Positions 1 to 12,499 of a DNA stretch of 64,000 nt are shown piece by piece. The DNA is from Acanthopleura granulata (lineage: Eukaryota > Mollusca > Polyplacophora > Chitonida > Chitonidae), in contig JABBOT010000011.1 in assembly GCA_016165875.1 (NCBI GenBank), positions 11,843,766 to 11,907,765 on the forward strand, written 5' to 3'. The notes below the pieces were generated by a model. The model worked only from the letters and a program-made list of their open reading frames with translations, did no database searches and had not been told where the DNA came from. Every line of letters starts with the position of its first letter. Position 1 is the stretch's first letter. The translations under genes and the position numbers were made by a program.

Positions 1-128
1 CAATGTCACATGCATACAGAGTTTCCTCCGGGCTCTGCACTGTTTCCTCCTACCGTAGTGCTGGCCGCAGTTGGAGAAGTGAAATATTCTTGAGTACGGC
101 GTAAAACAACAATCAAATAAACAAACAG
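1..128 (+). repeat. SINE-A fragment (3' part)
   Basis: From the gtttcctccgggctctgc core through aagtgaaatattcttgagt and acggcgtaaaac to an A-rich tail. The tRNA-like head lies outside the window. Confidence 0.85.
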
Positions 129-365
129 ATAACATGTGCATATACGTGTACCTTTCGTTCTAAATCTGCTGGAGACAGATGGATCACGCATTCATCAGCC
201 TATATATACACATGTACATGTACACACCTGGTTATTCGTGGTTCGTGGTTATTCAACCAAAGGCCAGGAAACACTGTGTTACATTGCATTTGTGCCTCTG
301 ACTATAGCTGTAGGTGTAGTTGAGTCAGTCCTTCACAGCTCTCATTTTACCATTCTTAAGTTCTT

Positions 366-628
366 TAAACAGATTTATTTGATTGGTGTTTTATGCCGTA
401 CTCAAGAACATTTCACTTACATGACGGTGGCCAGTATTATGATGGGAGGAAACCGAGCAGAGCCCTGAAGAAACCCACGACCATCCGTAGGTTGTGGCAG
501 ACCTTCCCACATACAGTCGGAGAGAAAGCCAGCAGGAGCTGGCCTTGAACTCACAGCGTCTGCATAGGTAAGAGGCTTCTGGGTCATTACGCGGTGCCAG
601 TGCCTTAACGAACCGAGACATGCGGGTC
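366..628 (-). repeat. SINE-A copy, nearly full length
   Basis: Reverse orientation: gattggtgttttatgccgt, the ggaggaaaccgagcagagcc core, and a head region with gaactcacagcg and a trailing cgaaccgag. It is about 15-20 % diverged from the copies at 52.3 and 59.9 kb by eye. Confidence 0.85.
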
Positions 629-1096
629 CCGGAAAGCAATTTAGTGTGCACTGGTAAACAATGCGGTGCACTGGAAAGCAAAACCATGAAATCAAAAAAA
701 AAAACTACCAAACAACTTCTGAGATTCATGATGAAATCTGCAATATTTTCTTTAATAAGAACTGCTTAACAGAGATTCTGAAAGAAAGATGAGCTTAGCT
801 CAGTTAAAACACAGTGGTGACGTTATCTGACCAGGGTACTAGTCAATTACTTCACCATGCACATGATTTAAACCAAGCCGGCCTTGTCATTATAAAGTGT
901 GCATTAATAGTGACCATCACATTTAACTTCCCAGGCACAGACTTCAATTCCAGATGTTACAGACTGTGCTGTATAAACTACAGTGGAAAAGCTTACAGTA
1001 CACTGTTGAAAACAATCGTAATCTATGTTTCATTTTATGAACTGATTGGGTGTTCTATCTAATTTTTCACTACTGCAATGTTGGCTTTGCTTATGT

Positions 1097-1325
1097 TGTT
1101 TATTTATTGATCTGATTGGTGTTTACGCCATACTAAAGAATATTTTACTTGTACGACGGCGGAGGAAACCGGGCAGAGTCCGAGGAAAATCCACGACAAT
1201 CTGCAGGTTGCTGGCGAACCTTCCCATGCACATTCAGACAGAAATATAGCTTGAGCTGGACTTGAACTCACAATGACCGCATTGGTGACAGGCACCTGGG
1301 TCATAAAGGTCATGCTGGCCACTGC
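1097..1325 (-). repeat. SINE-A copy with a core deletion
   Basis: Reverse orientation, from gattggtgtttacgccatac to ctgggtcat. The segment between acgacggc and ggaggaaacc is missing about 25 nt relative to other copies. Confidence 0.8.
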
Positions 1326-1330
1326 CAGGG

Positions 1331-2487
1331 AGGTTCCTGCTTTGTTTATGGTTGGAAGGCATGGAAGTGTAGGAAGTCACCCATGCATGCCTTAAAGCTA
1401 GAGCCAAAACCAGAAAATGTCAGGTTCACATTTGGTCACAGTCGAATAAATAAATCACAAATACACAAAGCAAACATCCTGAAAGGCTAGCCATGACATT
1501 CAAGATAAATATGTATAAGCTTTGCAGATGGATCTACCCCTACTTCCTTAACCTTTTCTGATGTCAAACCAACATTGAATACAACTTTATTAAATCGGGG
1601 AAAAACAGTTAAAAACTTGTACTCTTGTCAAGTTGCCCTGAATCTTCCTGGTTTACACAAAGCATATGTTCAATCAGTTATTTTCACTTTAGTTCAACAC
1701 CATATTCCACATTTTTTCACCCATACACAAAAGTACATGCATGTCAAGTACATGTACATTTATGTTACTAATTTCCCAGACAAAATAATGACTTAAAAAT
1801 TACATCTGCATGAGCAAGGTGAAAAGTAGTCCACCTAGATGTACTCCTTGTGGGCTATTTCAGGACTTCTACATTCCTTGTTCCTCAGCAAATCTAAAAG
1901 AAAAAAACTTTCTGGTCTAAAACTGATTTCTTTGAAAATTTGTACCAAGACCTCACCCCTTTGTTACGCGGATAACCCCCCAAAAAACCTATAAGAAACT
2001 TCTTCAGTGATGGGACTGGAGACAGTTCAAAATCCTTAACAGCTGAACAAGTTTAAGGTTATCCCAAGAACTATCAGCTAGGTACTAGTTTTGCCTTCCA
2101 AATAAAGCATGGTAAGGGTATGTGTGTAGAGCAGTAAATTGCTACAGGATTCTGTTCGTGTGCAAAAAACAACTACAAATTGGTTTGTGAGATACATGTA
2201 CTTGTATTTATAAATAAACGTATGTATCTGGGTGCATCAGTACATGAAGAGGGATGTCACCCACCCGCACAGCATCATTTACAAGTTCGCGTACCATACA
2301 CTCTTGTGAAATAGGGATCAATGATTTTTTGTCAACAACATATCACCAAAGCCAAGGTTGTAGCAACACATCTTCACATGATGCAAACATGGTCAGGAAG
2401 AACCTTCCACTCATCCTACGGCACACTGATAACAGACAACATATAAACTTAAAACAACCCAACAACAGGCAAACATTCTGTAGCATA
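1331..2487. other. Spacer without recognisable features
   Basis: AT-rich sequence with short non-coding-like frames only. I see no gene, RNA gene or repeat family member I can name. Confidence 0.4.
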
Positions 2488-2656
2488 TCATACATTAATA
2501 GTAGGTTCCTTGGACAGGGAGCTTGTACACTCCCTGCTCTTAGGATTGGTGGGGTTCAGAACCTTAGATAGGATTTGAGAGGAGCACTGCCAAACTAGCC
2601 AGGGCTTTGCCAACAAACACCCTGTGCCGAAAATGGCTTCATTGTGGTTTAAAAGC
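2488..2656 (-). CDS. Candidate terminal exon of the same minus-strand gene
   Basis: Behind a very strong acceptor (cgtttctttcttatctttcaag on the minus strand), a frame of 55 residues runs to a TGA at 2490-2488: LLNHNEAIFGTGCLLAKPWL and onward to LSKEPTINV. It needs a preceding exon ending in phase 2, which I did not find, so the link to exon 3 is unproven. Confidence 0.25.
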
Positions 2657-4898
2657 CTTGAAAGATAAGAAAGAAACGGACAAAACAATTTTCAGAGCAA
2701 TAAAAGAAAACTTAAAACAAATGATATTTATAGTCATTATCAACAGTAAAGACTAATTTGTACTGCACGTGTATCAATGACTATAAATGTAACAGTATGC
2801 CAAGTTTCACTTTCAATCCTGTAATGACGAGTCCAATATAAGGCGTTTGAGTTAGGATGCTGCATTAAGGTGATATCCTTTTGTAGCCAACTGTGACATT
2901 GTTAATACTTTCTGCGCAGTCCAGCAAATCTATTTACAAATATTTAAGGTATATAAGTATGTGAAATAATTTACATTGCCTTCTCTCAATGACTTATTAA
3001 ATATTGGAATATACATGTATTGATTTTAAAGTGATCTCACTGTAAGTTAGTAAAATGAAGTTGTCGATGGTGAACAATTTTCATCATATTTACACGCCAA
3101 TCCTGAAATGCACTGATCCTCTAGAACTTCATGGCACTAAGAGACATCAAAATGATCTTGTAACGCCGAAACTGGAAACTCATATTGGGCTAGGAGACCA
3201 GGCTAAATGTACTTGGATGTAGGTATTAATTGTTACACTGCATGAATACCACAAAGGCACAGCTTGTTTGTATTCAGTACAGAGTACATTCAATTTCGTC
3301 ATCAATACCGCATGTATCTCTCGAGTATCTGTCAGATTCTGATTCTGTACGGACACAAGTTGTTGTTGTTATTGATGTTGTTATGAACAATGCCTAATAA
3401 AAAAGGGGGAATGGAGTGACAGTCTTTTGCTGGGGCAGCAGGATCAAGTGCTCTTTAAGTTGCTCAGCGTGATGATAAAGTTTCAACACTCTGAAATTGT
3501 CGCAGGCCATGCAGAAATAGCCAGGATCAACTCAGCTGGATCAACTCAGCTGGAGCTACATGTAACTTGTACTAGTTTGGTGATTTTGTTGGCACTGCTA
3601 CAGCACATATCTCGCTCCACATGTATAGTGGCAGTGCCAGATCAGGAAGATTGAAGTATGCGATCTTCTTCAAAGAAAGTGAGAACGCTTACGGACAACA
3701 CGATCAAAGGTCACGCATTGTGATCACCAGTTCTCAAATAATGAACATTGGAAAAGAGGGAAGGGCAGAGGGGAATGTTATAATATATTTTTGAATGGAA
3801 GAGGAAGTGTTGATATATTCACGACGAGCAGAGGGTGTACGGAGGCAAGGTGCTGCGTCCCACCATAAGCGCCTAGCAAGGGGTCTGGGGCTTCTGGGGG
3901 AAAGAGTAAGCAGTCCGCAACACTTGTGTAGTCTGTTGCGCAGCCGCGCAATCACTGAAGACAACTAGTCTTACCCCACTAAGGTGTGCATATATGCAGG
4001 TCACAGTGTCTGAAGGTTTATCATAAAACCTAGAGAGACATCAACATCAACGCCACTTTCACCAACATTTATGATATCTCGCCTTACTCTGTAAACTTAC
4101 TGACAGTATACTCCAGGTGATCTGTCAATCTGTCGATGTCAAGCTTCATATTAAACGCGGTCCAAATAGTATGGCTGTAGATTTGTTTGCATAACTAGCC
4201 AAAGCATACTGCTGACTTCGTTCACTATGTGTAATAGTCTATTGAAAAAAAGTTTAAATGAGAAATCTTGTCACTGGAATAAATGAATGAATGATTATGG
4301 CTTAACACCACTTCAGCTACATTAAAACCATGATGAGGCAAAAAACATTTTTTTCAATGGTTTCTTGTCCCTGGAGCAGCTCAGATTATTGCTACCTCCA
4401 ACAGACTAAGAAGCATCTGCAGGCAGAATCCTGAGTGGATCGTAAACCATGTTAACTGAGCCTGAAGGTCTTGTGCAGATTAAAGTGTTTCCCCAAGATT
4501 CACATTTCTTGAAAAATTAAAGGAAGAATTTAAATATATTTTTCTATCTTATTACGAGCAGTGAATCATATTTTTGCAGTTTAACAGCAAAAGTGTACTC
4601 AATATGGTCTGGGGTTACCTTTTACAACACCAAGATGCCTGCTGCATAGCATGAAGATCCATGTGCAGTGCATGTACTTCTTATGTCCATGTGGGAATTT
4701 GTGTCAAAGGCAGAAGACTGTGTCAAAATCAGAAGGTTTGTGTCAAAATCCATAGATTTGAGTCATATCTGCTTGGCACTGATCAGGCAAAACTTTTGGC
4801 CTTACAAAACAATACAACCTTGCATGTTGATGTATGTAGTTACATGTATCAGTCGTCAGGGAGTAGGACACAGCTCCCTCTGTAATTACAAGACTCAC
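2657..4898. other. Probable intronic sequence or spacer of the unrecognised minus-strand gene
   Basis: Contains a 14-nt tandem repeat ggatcaactcagct (3530-3555), a CpG-bearing block at 3800-3960 and a SINE-like tail in reverse at about 4280-4310 (gaatgattatggcttaacac). A minus-strand frame at 4462-4396 (AQLTWFTIHSG, QMLLSLLE) could extend exon 3 in phase 0, but its donor is weak. Confidence 0.3.
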
Positions 4899-5068
4899 AA
4901 GTTGTGAACTCAATCTAGACCCTAAGATAGGACAGATCTCCCGTATCTTATAGCTTGTGGATCGAGCCTTGGTGACAAGATTAAGCTGTCCAAAGCCTTC
5001 AAAGGGTGGTTCCTGCAGTCTTACATCTGGTGAAGACTGCTGGTCTTCCACCAATACGTTGCCCTCAT
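4899..5068 (-). CDS. Unrecognised gene, exon 3
   Basis: 170 nt; acceptor cacatgacatacag|AT, donor CACAACTT|GTGAGT. It encodes 56 residues including PPFEGFGQLNLVTKARSTSY and KIREICPILGSRLSS. Mixed polar and hydrophobic composition without low complexity suggests real coding sequence. Confidence 0.45.
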
Positions 5069-7007
5069 CTGTATGTCATGTGTGGGAAAGTCCATCAGTA
5101 AACTGCCAAAAGTCAATGGTTCTCCCTCCCCTCCCCACAAAAACAAATGACTGCAACAGATTAGCATAAGTGGAATATCCTTCAGTATAATGTTACACAA
5201 CAATCATATAAAATAAGCATGTTTCCAGAGTCCTCAACTTCATCACATGAAAATCATAATGGGAAGTAATGTTCGTTGTAGGAAAAGGAGTGGCCACAAA
5301 TTGATTATGAGGCTAAAGATATGTCCGTGTGTCATGTGTAATAATTTACAAGTGTGTGCAGTAGAGAGCTGGACGGGGGGAGGGGGGAGACAGGAGTATA
5401 ATAGGATGGAATGTAATAATAACATCATTCTCTACTCTCACTATGTATCCTAATGGACATAAACTGGCAAAAGGTCCAGACTGACAACATGGGGAGTGCT
5501 ACAACAAACAGACAGGTGTCGTGTATATTCATGTACATGTGTATACAACAAAGAGCCTCTGTTTCCTGATGATGTCCACCAAACATTTTTCATTTTCTAC
5601 TGATAAAATTCATGAACCTCACTATAGACCATTCCAGACCATATCATTCAGTTCTATATCACATGACTTTTTTCTGAAAATTACATATGTTGCCACTTCA
5701 ATTCTGCCTACTGTGTTTGATTCTGCCTACAGTGTTTAATTCTGCCTACTGTGTTTGAACTGCTGAAGGCTGACACTGAACAGTCAGAATTAATTTGGGC
5801 AGTAGTAAGGTTGACGGTGATAACACGGGGTAGAGTGATGTCAATTCATTGAAAAATGCCCTTCTCTCAATGAACATCAGAAAACTGGGTCAGTGACAAA
5901 CAACAGCTCAACCTATTCTTTACAAATCCATTAATTTTTTTGCACCATTTTCAATACAACACACAAAACCTTCACCACATCTACATGAAGATAAGCAACT
6001 TAATAATTAAGCTGTAAACAGTCATCATGGTCACAGGTTTACCCACTGTCAGGCTGTTCATTACCCTTTTGAGTAGGATTCCCTCAAAAAAGCAGCTATC
6101 TATCTAAAATACAATTAAATGAAGTAAAATAAAAGCTCTTGTCCCAGTAGATGTTACCTGCTTATTATCTTCCTTTCCGCTGATAGAACTTATTCATTAT
6201 TTCTTTGATTGGTGTTTTACGCCATAATTTTTCACTTATCCAACAGCGTATTTTTTTAACATAGTTGGCAGGTTGCAGACAGCTCATCAATGGACCTCCT
6301 GTTACTGGTACCTTGAATGCCACAATAGACTATGGATAGTACTACCATATCACTATAGGGTTTAATTCTGTCCCTTTACATTATCTGTTGTCATCAGTCA
6401 ATGTATTTGCAGTTGCGCCACTTCAACAAGATCAAGTATGCCTTGTAAGCCTACAAAAAACAGGATGGGCGAGAGGGAAAGGAGGGGGTAAATTTTACCT
6501 TAGGTGATTTAAATAGTGTATTAACATTCTAGAATTCAAACTTAAAACTTCCAATGGTCTGACGAGCAAAAAGAAAAGATGAGGTAAGTGTTTTCAGCAT
6601 TTAGCGGCCACTGCGAATTTTTGACATTTTAATAACAACAACGACTTCTGCGTTAACACATAACTGCAATCAACCCGTATCACGCCTGTGTTGACGTCCA
6701 CCCCAGTAGCACGCTAACACCACACTCATGAATGAAGTCTTGGCATTTCGCCTGATCACAAGCCAGTGAGAAGATGTAGGATGAAGAATCGACTGATCAT
6801 CAATCCACTTACTCTTAGGCAACACGTTATCTGCTATCGTACAACTGATACCGCCTGCTGTCCACACATTCTCAACACTGAAACAGATAGAAGACGTGCG
6901 GCTGGATTCGCCTTTAGAAGGTAAAAACTATCTACTCACGGCACTCTTAATCTCTTTGTTGGTGGAAATCCGTCTGTGGAAGGCCCTTGCTGGTTCTGTT
7001 TCGCCAT
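4899..7007 (-). CDS. Unrecognised gene, three phase-consistent 5' exons (3' end uncertain)
   Basis: On the minus strand, 7007-6940, 6877-6813 and 5068-4899 join with matching phases into 101 residues: MAKQNQQGPSTDGFPPTKRL, then VPVENVWTAGG, GISCTIADNVLPKN, EGNVLVEDQQSSPDVRLQEP, and onward to SRLSSQL. Donors are GCC|GTGAGT, AAGA|GTAAGT and CTT|GTGAGT; acceptors are ctgtttcag and catacag. A PPTKRLRVP stretch could be a nuclear signal. I do not recognise the family. The first exon is CpG-rich with several ATGs: MAK (7007) has a good context, but an in-frame upstream start (MSGSDRRK) or a different frame (MAAHVWRG) is possible. Possible further exons are 4462-4396 and 2656-2488. Confidence 0.45.
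5699..5757 (+). repeat. Three tandem copies of a 20-nt unit
   Basis: attctgcctactgtgtttg repeats three times with one or two substitutions. Confidence 0.8.
6199..6250 (-). repeat. SINE-A 3' tail fragment
   Basis: tttgattggtgttttacgcc followed by ttttcacttatccaacagc; only the tail end remains. Confidence 0.6.
6813..6877 (-). CDS. Unrecognised gene, exon 2
   Basis: 65 nt; acceptor tatctgtttcag|T, donor CCTAAGA|GTAAGT. Encodes VENVWTAGGISCTIADNVLP and a lysine. Confidence 0.45.
6940..7007 (-). CDS. Unrecognised gene, exon 1
   Basis: Encodes MAKQNQQGPSTDGFPPTKRL and onward, ending two bases into a proline codon before GTGAGT. It lies in a GC- and CpG-rich block (about 6900-7220) that looks like a promoter and first exon. 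Confidence 0.4.
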
Positions 7008-7239
7008 CGCTCTCAGAAGAATCATCTTGCCCACTAATTCCTTCTGTTTTCCCCCTGCCTTCCACCACACCTCGCCATACGTGGGCCGCCATTTTGGTTT
7101 TCTGCGATCGCTGCCTGACATTCGAACAGTCTCGCGCGGGGTCGTACCATTCTGGCCGGGTTGACAGGGGCGACAGGTTGACGCTCTCGACCACGCCGCC
7201 ACAGTGCTCATTCGGCAAGTAGTTCTGCCAATCAAATTT

Positions 7240-10136
7240 GCAGATTTATTGGCCTAAATCAAGCAGCCCCTATGTTATCTCTTCGCTCTTAGTGACAATT
7301 GCCGTCGGCGCGGCAATCGATTTTTCTTCCAGGACAATTTCTGTCTTCCCCATAAATGGTTCGGACAGCCCACGTGAAATGATTCGATTTGTAGAAAATT
7401 TTGAGAACTCTGGAATTTGCACAAATTTAATTCAGTTCTTGGAAACGTGGTTAATTTACTCATGTGAGATTTTAAAAAAAGACAAAACAGAGCTGCAATA
7501 CTATAGGCGGATGCCGTTTTTCCATGATGCACGTTAAAGTTTGAGGCCAAAAAGAAGAAAAACAACCAAGATATGAAGTCTTATATTGTAGCCTTTTTTC
7601 TGTAACGTCCTCTTTATTCATGAATTAAATTATATTAGACATATTTTTTTAATACTCCTTTTAACAAATACTATACCCATTTGATGCAAACACACACACA
7701 CACGGATGGCACCATTAAATATAATGGTTCACCATTTTTACGTAAACGTACATGCAGTACATACGATTTTTAGAACATCCAGAAATTTTATATAATCATC
7801 ATATATAACCTGATTCTGGGGCTCGTTGCATCATTTCAGCGATATCTAAGGTTATTGTGATGCTCACAGCGTGAGGCACCTTTTATATTTATTAGGCATG
7901 AATAGCTTGTATTCATGTAATACACGCTCCAAAATACTTCCCCTTGAATGCGTTTTTCATCCTTTTTCACGTTAGGGATTTTTTTTTAGTTTTTTTTTTT
8001 TTTCATGCTTTTTTTTAAAACTTAATTCAGGATTAATTTGTTTCTAATGATAAAATAGTATTTGCATTCTTGGTGAATTTTTTAAGAAGAACGCTCAAAA
8101 CATTTGGGCATCTTCATGTTTAGGTTGCAAACATGGCCGAAGTTCTGACCATATAACCACCTTTATTTGTTTAGCCCGAGTATCAATTCGTTGCTTTAAC
8201 TTATATGTAATTCTTAACGCAGCACTCCAACCTTGAAATGTTAGACTGAAATAACGGACAGATCTTCGGGCGTTTATTTATAAGACAAATACATGGTATT
8301 ATTCATCCCGAATCTAAATGACTCTTGACAAAATGAAACATTTTTTGTATGAAAAATTCGCCACTCGCCACGATATGGCTGAGATATTGCCAATGTGGCG
8401 TTAAGCCAAAATCATTCATTCAGAAATTCGGTGCGTGTATGTACCTACATCATTATTCATAAGGTCATGCGAACAACTTACAGATTCCGCCCTGAATGTA
8501 TGTATTAACTAAAATATAAGTGTACTGAGAATATCCATCGGTACTATATGTTTGGTCACATGGGATCTGTGATGCATGGGAAGCCATGTCCTGTATTATG
8601 CTACTGTACTTCTATTAAGGAATTTTACACTATCGGCTCAATCAGAATATAGCACATGACGTCATCACGGTCCAGTGGGAATAGTTCTGCTTGCGCATCT
8701 TCGAAAGACTCATTGTCAAACTGAAATATATATGACACAGTGACACCATGCCTTGTGTAGCAGATTTGCGTTCAACTTCGCCAGATATACTGTGCATGCT
8801 TTATTGGGATATATAGCCTATGTATATAAATAATTTTATGCTCTCAGGGCGTCAATTGGCGCCACACGCATATAGGATACGATTTCACGATCCTAAAGGC
8901 GTATAGGGCTCTCATTTATAGTCGTATCATGCCTATGAGGGATTTCGTCAGAAATTCGAACTGTAATTTGTTCGCGCTGTGTACATCACGTACGAATAGC
9001 TCATAGTGGAAAGGTCTAAGGTTTTGATCCATTATATTTAAATCCGGCCCGTGCATGTTATAGTACCTATCGATATTTATTATATTCTCAGAGACCGCGT
9101 TTCTCTTGCATCTTAATGCACATACAGTGAAGTGAAGATTTTAACAGACAACGGGTTTGTTTCCTGCATGTGTCGATGGAGAGCCATATAGTCTATTTCT
9201 GTGGCAAGAATTGTCTAAAAATATCGCTGCTATAGGATGACCATCTGCTGTCTGTATCAGGGCAAACACACTCGCGTGAATCCATGGAAACATGTACATG
9301 TGTGCATGCGGCGATACATGGTGAACGTGCGAGGATGTTCTCACTCCATTCTCATGTACACAAGCATGTACGTATGTTGGGGATCTGCAATAGAATGCCC
9401 TACATACACAAAGGCCTACCTGCAATTGCATAAGAATTATTATATGGGCGGTTATATAATAGAATAAAGTGGTTGGCATAACCAGCATAAATTTAACTAG
9501 TCTACCATTTAAGTCTATACTTTATACTACCATGCCACACGAAATCGTCTACATATATATTGCAATGCACACGTATATAAATATGGTTAGGTGTATATAT
9601 GTACATAGATATGCAATTTTGCAGTTTCACAATTGATCTTTCTCACCAGTTAAGTGGTACAGTGTGAAATACATGTGGACAGATCACTTCTATCAAAGCA
9701 AAAAACTGACAAGAACGGAAGAATGTCCCAGGATGATCTTCGTCTTTATATGAATATATATTCATTTCATGGTTATTTATTGATCATGCATGAATTCTTC
9801 ACTTACAGCATAATGGTGTCCAGGTATGTAGGTTGAGGATACTGGAAGAGTTCGGGGTATTTCCCTGACCTTTGACCTTTGACAAGTTATATATTCATGA
9901 ACTATGGCGTATGCAGGGACCGATTCCATAGTTATTTCCAACTTAAGTTAAAATTTAAAACTTTAATTAAAATGCTTAGTTTTTCATGATGGAAGTTTAA
10001 AATTTTTGCACGTTTGTGCAAAGATAACATTTATGACATCATCCAAAATTTAATTTCTGTCGCCCAAAGATACGCTCTAATGTCTCATTTTAAATATTGA
10101 CATACAGGTCAGATATGACTTGAACGGGTATATATT
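7240..10136. other. Intergenic spacer
   Basis: AT-rich, with an (AC)n run near 7690, poly-T runs at 7979-8018, and a SINE-like 3' tail at 8366-8410 (cgatatggctgagatattgc, tgtggcgttaagcc). No convincing gene. The open frames at 9141-9488 and 7238-7537 lack ATG-supported or homologous structure. Confidence 0.4.
8366..8410 (+). repeat. SINE 3' tail fragment (gatatggctgagatattgcc type)
   Basis: cgatatggctgagatattgc followed by aatgtggcgttaagccaaaa and cattcattca, a 3' end common among tRNA-SINEs of molluscs. Confidence 0.5.
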
Positions 10137-10290
10137 CATTTATTTATTTATTTATTTGATTGGTGTTTGACGCCATACTCAAGAATATTTCACTTATACG
10201 ACGGCGGCCGGCATTATATGCTGGGACGAAACCGGGCAGAGCCCGGGGGAAACCCACGACCGTCCGCAGGTTGCTGGCGGACCGAATTGG
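10137..10290 (-). repeat. SINE-A copy truncated at the head
   Basis: Starts with (attt)n, then gattggtgtttgacgccat, acgacggcggcc and the aaaccgggcagagcccgggg core, and stops after gttgctggcggacc. The tail and core are well preserved. Confidence 0.88.
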
Positions 10291-10604
10291 TACATATTTA
10301 TACGTACGCTGTATGGTGGAATACAAGTGGCCTTCAACGAACGCCATATGTAAACTGTGCAAATGGCCCCATGAACGCCGTCGACCACTGATTGTCATCA
10401 AGATCCTACGAGCAACGAAAGATCCGATATCTAGAAATTTACTGTCCATGGCAGGGGTGGAACCCGTGTCACCCGTTTGCCAGCCTGAGTTCTGCAAGAG
10501 TGCATGACTCATCTAACAACTGAGTCACATCCTTTACCGATGCGCAGACCAACACTATAGCAACGCACGCGCCAACAGCATCATCTTGTATCACATCAAA
10601 TGTG

Positions 10605-11210
10605 AGGAGTATTAAAACAATACTATTATATTAACACTTATCTGTAACACTTTACTAACACGTTAATGTGTTCATGTGTTAAAACAAATGCTGACAACAT
10701 GGGCCTACACAGTAAAATATCAACTAAATGTAAGTGTAAAGCGATATTAGACCTACACGCAAAACTGAACTAGGTAAGTCTATCCTGTATGATATATTAT
10801 ACGTGGATTTTAGTTCAGTATATACCTCTGCAAACAGTCAAACACATCGTCAATAACGTGTTCAAGTGCTAATGACCAGAATGATACACCAAATAAATGT
10901 TAATAGTTTACGTGCCAGTGCGTTAAAACATCGGTGTTCATATAATAACACACAGCTGTTAAAACGTTAACATATGTGTCAATTACAACTGGAAGAAATC
11001 TAAAATTTGGCTAATATATGACACAGGGGTAGACTTATTTAATTATTAGTTAATTGTTTAACTGATATCGTTTAACACTTACATTTAGTTGATATTTTAT
11101 TACGCAGGCCTACAATGTCAGCATTTAGTTTAACACATGAACACATTATCGTGTTAGTAAAGTGTTACAGACATGTGTGTTATTTTAATAACACTTTTAA
11201 TTGGCTTATG
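10605..11210. mobile_element. Foldback element with ~140-bp inverted arms
   Basis: The left arm (about 10610-10752: gtaacactttactaacacg, gtgttcatgtgttaaaac, atgctgacaacatg, aaaatatcaactaaatgtaa) is repeated as a reverse complement in the right arm (about 11062-11205). About 310 nt lie between them with further acac/gtgt-rich partial repeats. No open frame for a transposase. It resembles a non-autonomous foldback or MITE-type element. Confidence 0.8.
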
Positions 11211-11509
11211 GAAAATAAAATAGTAAAGAAATTCAGTCTGCAAAGTAAGCAAACAGCTACAGCATGCTGAAAAGGAAAGGGCCCCAAACTGACAAAGTCT
11301 ATGTAGAAGGCCGGATGGTCATCTAGTATGTGGCACTGAAGCTCCACATTATACACACTTCAATACGCAAAGGCATATACTAGTGGTCTTCAATGAACCT
11401 ATAAGACTAGTTCCACGAGCGCTGTCGAGACGGTTTAATATCACCATGGTCCCACTAACAAGTATGAGGCTTTCAACTGATTCCTCGTTGATAAATTTTT
11501 CACTTCGTT

Positions 11510-11770
11510 TCCACCGCCTCGGTGGCCTATAGTGGCTAAAGCGAGCGCCTCGAGGACGGCAGATCCAGGTTCAAGGGGTTGGGTCATACCAAAGACTTTG
11601 AAAATGGTACCTGTTGCTGCCTCTCTTGGCGCTCAGCATTGAGAGGTTACAGAGCAAGGAAACAGGACTGATCGTTCCGGTGTCAGTATGTGACTGGGTG
11701 GTGTGTCATGTCTGGTGTCTTCGGCATGTTGCTCCAGTGGTGGCAGCACTTCGTTCCCGTTCGTTTTTCG
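11510..11770 (+). repeat. SINE-B copy
   Basis: The tRNA-like head ccgcctcggtggcctatagt through ggttcaaggggttgggtcat is followed by the body gaaaatggtacctgttgctg, gcgctcagcattgagaggtt and gtctggtgtcttcggcatg. It shares the body with the copies at 25.4 and 32.7 kb. Confidence 0.8.
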
Positions 11771-12132
11771 TGATATATTACATGTTCCTTTCACCCAAAC
11801 GTGTGTTCATAAACTCTTCCAGACGATCATATTCTCACCAGTGTGTAGCTGTAATGGTGTTAGCTGTTAAATCGCAATAATTAGCCTGCTTTATTGTCTA
11901 ATCAGAGTGCGGAATAGCATTTCCATTTCCCATTCCGGTGCTGCAAGCTGTATCGTAAGTTTCCCAGAAATCAGGTGAAATTAAGCAATTTAGAGTACAT
12001 GTTCTCACCTGGAGCATTTTCCGTGTTAACCTACAATTTTCGCACGTAGGCTACCGGCCGGGTATATGCACTTTGTAAACACGCTTGCGCATGTTCAGCC
12101 ATCGCGCATAACTCTATCGCTTTGTTCTGGAA

Positions 12133-12207
12133 ATGGCTGCATTCCAACTGGACGAAAGGGTGATAACTCTTCTCGACCACTGGAAAAGTATAGTTCTACC
12201 TAGATGA
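12133..12207 (+). CDS. Orphan first-exon-like segment MAAFQLDERV
   Basis: In a CpG-bearing block with cttgcgcatg, which resembles an NRF1-type site, ATGGCTGCA opens MAAFQLDERVITLLDHWK; a possible donor is GGAAAA|GTATAG. Without splicing the frame ends at 12207 after 24 codons. It looks like a promoter and first exon, but I find no downstream exon before 14 kb. Confidence 0.25.
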   Translation: MAAFQLDERVITLLDHWKSIVLPR

Positions 12208-12499
12208 CTAAAAATCCCCATGCCATATTTTTTCTTTCTTAGGATGGATAATAGATAATTACACTGATACACAGATACTGAGACGAGGAATCGTTTGGTT
12301 TGTATAGTCCTTGCAGCTTAAAGCATGACCTCTGTCCGCGTTTCAACATAATTTCGCGCAAATAACAACCGTGTCCTCATATAGCAGGCCGACATATTTA
12401 TAATAATGCTGTCTCACTGGAGCGCAATGGCGAAGACGCCAGACGGACAAGACGCCCAACCAGTCACATTACGCTGACACCGGGCCGACCAACATACCC

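Larger units (their letters stand above)
5069..6812. other. Probable intron 2 of the unrecognised minus-strand gene
   Basis: Non-coding. Holds a threefold 20-nt repeat attctgcctactgtgtttg (about 5699-5757) and a SINE-A fragment (6199-6250). Confidence 0.35.

Noticed and set aside
9141..9488. 115-residue minus-strand frame
   Set aside because: Rich in His, Tyr and Cys from catg/tacatg repeats; no splice structure or motif.
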